A stretch of 64,000 nt of DNA from Capsaspora owczarzaki ATCC 30864 (lineage: Eukaryota; Opisthokonta; Filasterea), in NCBI RefSeq assembly GCF_000151315.2, contig NW_011887299.1:283939-347938 (forward strand), given 5' to 3'. The notes under the pieces were generated by a model. It did not search any database. It saw only the letters and a list, made by a program, of their open reading frames with translations, and was not told the DNA's origin. Below are positions 58,464-64,000 of this stretch, one piece after another (within the stretch, counting starts at the first letter, position 1; each line of letters starts with the position of its first letter). The translations under genes and the position numbers were made by a program.

Positions 58464-59804
58464 ATGAGTGGCGAGCGCAAGTTTGGCTTGTTCGTGCCTG
58501 GCGCCAATGCACAGCAACCCGTCGCAGCGACTCGATCCGCGAACGTCTTTGGCGACGACGACGACGATGATGATGCTAATGCTAATGCTACTGCCAATAT
58601 CAGCAGCAGCAACAAGTCGGCGACTGCGACTGGGTATGTGGACGAAGAGTGGGCTTGAAGCATTGGCCCATATCCACTCTACACTCGACCTCACTCACTC
58701 TCATCGTTGTGTTCATTCATTCGCTCGTGTGTGTGTGTGTGTGCGTGTGTGGATTTTGCAGGTACGACGGGCGCGCTGCCGTGAACAGACAACTCGCGCA
58801 GAACGCAGAGCGATTGGCAAAGAAGGTGAGGCCCTTTTTGGTCTGAGAAAAAGAAAATCTCAGAGATTGAGAGAAAAAACCCGAAACAAGGGGGTGATTG
58901 GAAGTAGAACACAAACGGAGCATTAAACACTCACTGCGTCGAGTTCACTGGCTTCAGAACGCAAAGGAACAGGCAATGGTGCTCGAAGAAGACCCCTCCG
59001 TGTATGGCTTCGATGAGCTGTACGATGATATCCAGGCTGCAAAGAAGACAGAGAAGGCACAGGTACAGTCAGTCGCTTGACGAGCGGGAGCATGTTTGAT
59101 TTTGTTACTCAACGACTGAACTGGATCAACCCCCTTTTTTGAATTTTGTTCTTGCCGCAAGCCAGATTGCTGCGCAAGCGCAAAAGCAAGCACAGCAGCC
59201 AAAGTACGTGCACGCACTGCTAAACAAGGCGGTCGAGCGGAAAAAGGAAAGCGATCTGCGCCAGGAGCGCAAACTGCAAAAGCAGGCCGACGACGACGCC
59301 AAAGAGTTTGGCGACAAGGAGCGGTTTGTGACAAGCGCATACAAGGAAAAGCTCGCTGAAATGAAGCAGCTCGAGGACGAAGAGCGAGCCAAGGCTGAGC
59401 TCGAGGAGAAGCGGGATGCCAGTCGCGGCCGCGATCTGGGCAGCTTTTACGGCAACTTGCTCTCTCGCAACGTGGCTATGGGGGGACCAAGCGAGGACAG
59501 TCAAGCGAAAAATGCCACAGACGCAAGCCGAAAACCGGGCGAACAACGACCTGGGGACGACATGATCCAGAACGCGCTGTCAACGCTTCGCCAAAAGCGC
59601 GGCGATGGCAACTTTCAGCAGCAGCCGCCCAATCCTCGCCGATCGCGCCCGCCCCAGTACAACCCTCCGCCCCAAGACACGCAAAAGCTCCAATTTTCTT
59701 CCATCGAAGACCTCAAGAAGCGCTTTGCTCGTCGGAACACACCCGAGCAAATCGAAGAAGCGCGGCAACGGTATCTCGCACGGCGTGCCGCGCGTAGTCA
59801 TTGA
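58464..59804 (+). CDS. NSRP1: Nuclear speckle splicing regulator NSRP1-like (CCDC55)
   Basis: Coiled-coil protein of nuclear speckles that influences alternative splicing. Four exons (58464-58633, 58762-58825, 58958-59062, 59166-59804) give about 325 aa. N-terminal KFGLFVPGANAQQPV, Asp7 run, then NAKEQAMVLEEDPSVYGFDELYDDIQ, and the hallmark YVHALLNKAVERKKESDLRQERKLQKQ...DKERFVTSAYKEKLAE (human FVTSAYKKKLQE). C-terminal FARRNTPEQIEEARQRYLARRAAR resembles the human ending with RYLARQ. The splice acceptor before IAAQAQ (59166) keeps phase 0. It is shorter than human (558 aa), lacking the RS-rich tail. Confidence 0.88.
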
Positions 59805-59957
59805 GAATGCTTGCTTGTACACCTGCTGCATTTGAATTGGACAAATGTATTTCAAACGTTAAACAAACAAAAATCAAAGGCCTGTCCGTTCAATCTGAAG
59901 GAAGGACCTTTTACCAAACAAAACAATGTACAAAGTGTGACGACAGCCGCCAACCCT

Positions 59958-61202
59958 CTACGCAAGAACTGGCTTGCTCGCAACTTCGTGGGTGGATGGG
60001 GCATGTCTGCTGCTATTGACCTTCTCGAGGTGGGATGCGTCGGCTACAAGCCTTGCGGTAAACTTGCCGGGGGCGTTCGGCTTTTCCGTCACGACCGAAA
60101 TGCAAGAGTACGGCGTCTCCATGACCACTGCGCTGGGATCCAAGTCCTCCACAATAAACTGCACGCCGTAGCCGTGCGTGACAATCACGCAGTGCTCGTC
60201 CGGCCCGAGGAGTGCCACAATGTTCCGTATGCACCGCTGGTAGCGTCGACTCATCATCTCGATCGTTTCCGGGTAGAAGAATGACATCTGAGGGTTGCAA
60301 GGCCAAGGCAGGGCAAGCAGAGTGAAGTTGAATGAACGAGCGAGCGAAAACGAACGAAACGAACGAAACGAAGGAGCGAGCGGACGGACGAACGAACACA
60401 CCAACTCCAACAAAAAGCCTCATTTGTGAGATTGGGACACATAAAGCACCTTCTGAGACAATCCGATGTGGACAATTCCACAACTGATCGAGCGAGATTG
60501 CCCGTCCCTTTGAATCTGAGGCGTTTTCGAACAATTTCTGTCTCTTTTTCAGCATTTTTTTCGTTACCTGTGACTGGTATTCGAGGTTCATTGTGGGGAC
60601 TTGCGCGACCATGTCTTCGAGGCTGAGCATCTCGGGCTTTGCCTCAAACCAGGCCTTGCACATGAATTCAGCGAGACCGTGCTCGACGTTGACGAGGACC
60701 TGCGACGCCAGCGACTCGTCGCCAGCCATGCCCGCGACAATCTCCGCAGCCGTCTGCATGCATCGCAGGAACGGCGACGTGAACACTCGGGCGACGGGGT
60801 ATCTGGCGAGGCGTGACCCGGTGTGCCTGGCCTGCCGCAGCCCGTGCTCGCTCACCGGCGGATCCCTATCGATCCAAACATCGTCAAAGTCAGCCAGATG
60901 CAAATCATTCAGGACTCATGAGTGTATGTGTGTATGTGTGTGAGGTTGTCATTCAGGGTCAGCCAAAAGGTCAAAATCTGGCTCGAATTGGAGCAACTCC
61001 GACAAGAGGATCGTGTACTACCCCCACTCATGATGACCTCCCTGAGCCCCTGATCCACTCTGAGATGCAGGTGAGTTTGAGTGTGAGTTTGAGTTTGTAA
61101 GTAGGGGTGGGTGTACCATGGCCTGGCTGCGGCCGGAATCCACGTTGCGTCGACGAGATCAAGGCGCTCTGCGTGGCGCACAATGTAAATCGTACGCGGC
61201 AT
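59958..61202 (-). CDS. Histidine phosphatase family protein (UBASH3-PGM-like)
   Basis: Three exons (61117-61202, 60568-60865, 59958-60287), about 237 aa. Start MPRTIYIVRHAERLD gives the first phosphatase motif, as RHAER. The second junction is chosen so that AARPW joins DPPVSEHGLRQARHTG, the typical pattern after the motif. Then VFTSPFLRCMQTA (second Arg), VEHGLAEF (Glu), and HCVIVTHGYGVQF (second catalytic His). C-terminal SHLEK is near the end of the fold. The family includes phosphoglycerate mutases, phosphatases and UBASH3/TULA; substrate is unknown. The classical motif is RHG; here Gly is Ala. Confidence 0.85.
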
Positions 61203-61623
61203 AGGATTCGCTTGCGAGTGGGGGGAATGAATAAGCGTAGAAGTGAGATGCAAGAAGAGTGTGCTCGACAAGTTACTGTACATATACAGTACCAAAGTGA
61301 ACGAGAGCAAAATCGTTTCAGAAATGCTCAGAATTTGGAGGATTTTTTTTGCATTTGGCAGGTCCTATTGAACCGTGAATGCTTGTACTTGATCACTCGA
61401 ACAGCTGTGAATTAGTGGCGATTTGCAAAAAGTGAGCAACAACAAAGAGAGAGAGATTCAAAAGCCGGTCTCAAGGAAACTGAGAAACGCTCAGTGAATT
61501 TTGCATCGGTACAGTAGTTGATGTTTTAAAGTCCTCCTCCTGATCGATTTTCATGGTGAATCTCAGTCCACTTTTTGTTTATATGAACGTTGTTGTTATT
61601 GTTGCTGCTTGATTCTGAGAAAC
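61203..61623. promoter_or_regulatory. Divergent intergenic region, histidine phosphatase / PXA-RGS gene
   Basis: 421 bp. No gene is seen; likely promoters and 5' UTRs. Confidence 0.45.
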
Positions 61624-64000
61624 ATGGACGACGACGAGGTCGACCAAAGCCAAAGCCAACGCCAGAGCCAGAGCCAGAGCGACGTGGACCACACTGCTGA
61701 CCACCACGACCACCCACAGAATGATAAAGAGGATGCTGCTCACTGCCATGATACTGATACCACTCCGGTGGCTGCGTTGGACAGCCAGCAAGAAGCAGAA
61801 GCAGAAGCACAAGAGGCAGCGGCACACAAGCGCAGCCAAGCCGAACCAGCTCAAGCGTACAAGCACACTGCGGCTACCACTGATGACAACCCTGAGACCA
61901 ATACTGCTACGAATGCCACTGTTGTTGCTGCGGGCACGAGGCGACGCTTGGTCGGAGCCACGTCGCTGGTCGTGCTGGCCATTGCGACCGCGGCTGCGTT
62001 CAGCTCAGTCCTGCTCCACCCATCCACACTCATCGTCGTCGCAGTCGCAGGCGCATATGCACTGGTCAGAGTCGCGCAGGATGGCAGGCTGCCGTCGCTC
62101 TTGAGCTGGGTCACGATTGCCCGGCCGTCGTCTCGTTCCCAGGCTCCGCTGCTGCCAGCGACGACAGCGAATGCTGCAGCCGCCGTGTGTGCTGTATGCC
62201 AGTCGGACAAGTGCAACCATGCAGACCGTCTCGTCAAACGGAACGGTGGCGTCACTGCGCAGTCGTCAGCATCTTTAGCTGGTGCGCCCGGCGGACTTCC
62301 AGCCATGGCGTATGCGCAGTCGGGTTCGTCTGGACTAACGTCATTCACTGGCGCTGTTCAAGTGCCAGAAACCCTGGATCGCGCGGTTCGACTCTACCTC
62401 GACAAACTGCTCGCCGATTACGTTGATTACTGGTTCACCCCAATCAGCGCAGACACGCTCTTTCTCGACGAGCTGCGCTCTACACTGCGGTTTGTGGTAC
62501 TAGGCATGGTAGATCGTGGTTGCAAGGTACGCTGCTTTTCGTTTTGCTTTTGTTCGATTTTGCAAGACATCTGTTTTGCCGTGGTTGTTGTTTGTTGTGA
62601 TCTGCTCTTGTTGCTCAGCCCTCCAACCATGCCTGAACCAATCCGTGTGTGTAGGTCGATTGGGAGGCCGTCGCTTGCACAGACATGCTCCAGGTTGCCG
62701 CAGAACTGCTGCACGCGTACATGTGCGCGCTGGAGGACTTGAAGCAACAAAAGCGCGCCAACCCAACGCGGTCGCATTTCATTTCCGATCAGGAGATGGC
62801 CAGCGCAACTCTAAAGCGTCTCCCCAATGGCGGCCATATCTGCATGCAAAGCCCCGAGCTCGAGCTCGAGTATTGGCGCAAGATTTCCGACCGCTTGGCC
62901 AGCCTGCTCATGCCCGCTCCTTTACCAGACTGCCAGTCTGCGCAGCACTTGTTGCGCGAAATGTTTGCTGCGAAAGTGCTTGTGCCCAGCCTGCCTGCAA
63001 TCTACGACACGGACTTTGTCAATCGAATGCTGTACAAGGCACTGTGCGAGTACGTGCCATTCGACGGCCCTGTCATGGATGGTCCCATTACGCGCCTTCG
63101 CCGCCCCGATTATCATACTGTGCCACCCACTCAGGCTGTGCTATTGGCTGGCTATGGTGGTGGAAGCCCACTCGCCTCTGTGCTGCACGTCGCCCTGCCA
63201 GACATTCTGTCTCAACCGCCGCTCTTGTTTGTATTTATGAAGTTCCTGGGCACTCAGCAAGCCTTGCACATTTTGCAGTTCTGTTTGTCGGTTGGTACGT
63301 CACTGATGTTGTTGTTGGTTTTGTTTGCCTTCTTCCTGCTTTCTGCTTCGTTCGGCATCAATCTGACGTTGTACGAACTGGCTGCTTTTGCTTCCTGTTT
63401 TTTTTTTGTTTGTTTTGTTTTTTTACAGAAAACTACAATGAACAGGCTGTGCAGGCCACGCGTGCAGATCCCGAACAGCAGGAGGCGTTGGCCACGCAGG
63501 CCAAAGACCTTTTCAAAATGTACATAAAACCCGTCGGAATCTCCGCGCTGCCAGTCGAAGACGCAGAGCGCGTGCGTATCGAGCGCCTGATTTTCGGGCA
63601 AGAAGAGTCTGGGCGGCGGTTCCCCGATGCCACTTGCTTTATGACGACCTACAGCACTTGCTACAAGCTCCTCGCCGAAGTGTACTGCCCACTGTTCCAG
63701 CGTAGTGAAATGTATTTCAAGTTTCTCTGCCATGACAGCAAAGCCCTGTCTGGGCAAACACCCACACAGAGCCAGGCCGTCCGGCCAGTGACACGGCAAG
63801 CTGTAGCGCCAACCTCAAGAGCTCCCCTCCGTGGCGCGGCTCCGCCAATGTCTGCCGCGACAGGCCAACACTCCAACACTAATGCCGCCACCAAACCCAG
63901 CAAAATGGCAACGTTCAAGGCCAAGAATGGCGTCGGGCTTCAAACGTCTGCCGTTCCAATTCCCGTCACCAAGTCAGGCTCCAATAACAATAACAATAAT
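61624..64000 (+). CDS. PXA-RGS sorting-nexin-like membrane protein (partial at the 3' end)
   Basis: Resembles the SNX13/14/19/25 group, organelle tethering and lipid-linked sorting nexins. Exons 61624-62526, 62655-63294 and 63429 onward, open to the window end. After a Gln/Ser/Asp/Glu-rich cytosolic stretch come two hydrophobic helices (LVVLAIATAAAFSSVLL, STLIVVAVAGAYALV), a cysteine cluster (CAVCQSDKCNHAD), the PXA domain (DRAVRLYLDKLLADYVDYWF, ...EMFAAKVLVPSLPAIYDTDFVNRML), then a split RGS domain (PPLLFVFMKFLGTQQALHILQFCLSV/ENYNEQA ... DLFKMYIKP). The PX domain would lie to the right. The remaining visible tail is Ser/Thr/Ala-rich. Confidence 0.85.

Overview
This 64 kb window is a gene-dense piece of a nuclear eukaryotic genome. 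Exons are GC-rich. Most genes have several short spliceosomal introns of about 50-800 bp, and introns and intergenic stretches are full of poly(A)/poly(T) runs and GT or trinucleotide microsatellites. I reconstructed splice junctions by eye by matching family conservation to GT/AG (and twice GC/AG) sites and checking that reading phase is kept across every junction. The gene set (WASH complex strumpellin, HUS1, methionine synthase reductase, NEDD8 E1, class I HDAC, LYAR, NSRP1, PEX13), together with de novo pantothenate enzymes and an alliinase, suggests a free-living or symbiotic unicellular relative of animals. A filasterean such as Capsaspora is my best guess. This is inference from gene content and style, not from a database match.

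Layout, left to right. (1) 1-13 kb: eIF3a (minus, cut by the window edge and showing two apparent one-base frame slips), mitochondrial ribosomal protein uL23m, then squalene synthase and HMG-CoA reductase placed head to head across 2.3 kb, then an inositol polyphosphate multikinase. (2) 13-18.5 kb: a poorly conserved, repeat-rich stretch with an uncharacterised coiled-coil protein that may carry a restriction-endonuclease-like core, and a doubtful small acidic protein gene. (3) 18.5-29.3 kb: a mitochondrially targeted PanB-PanE fusion for pantothenate synthesis, a class V PLP enzyme, a secreted alliinase (PLP) and methionine synthase reductase. This is a neighbourhood enriched in one-carbon, sulfur and CoA-precursor metabolism. 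(4) 29.5-43.7 kb: a TMEM87/GPR107-like seven-TM Golgi protein, NDUFAF5, a small cupin, an F-box/WD40 protein with a MYND-like tail, an acyl-protein thioesterase, HUS1, and an LRR protein built from tandem 84-nt exons. (5) 44-64 kb: UBA3, an HDAC1/2-type deacetylase, WASHC5, PEX13, LYAR-like, NSRP1-like, a histidine phosphatase, and a PXA-RGS sorting-nexin-like protein that runs off the right edge.

The genes do not form an operon. The strongest functional juxtaposition is squalene synthase/HMG-CoA reductase, two regulated steps of sterol synthesis that could share control from the common intergenic region. The most unusual single gene is the pantothenate fusion. No rRNA, tRNA, CRISPR array, retroelement or DNA transposon was recognised.
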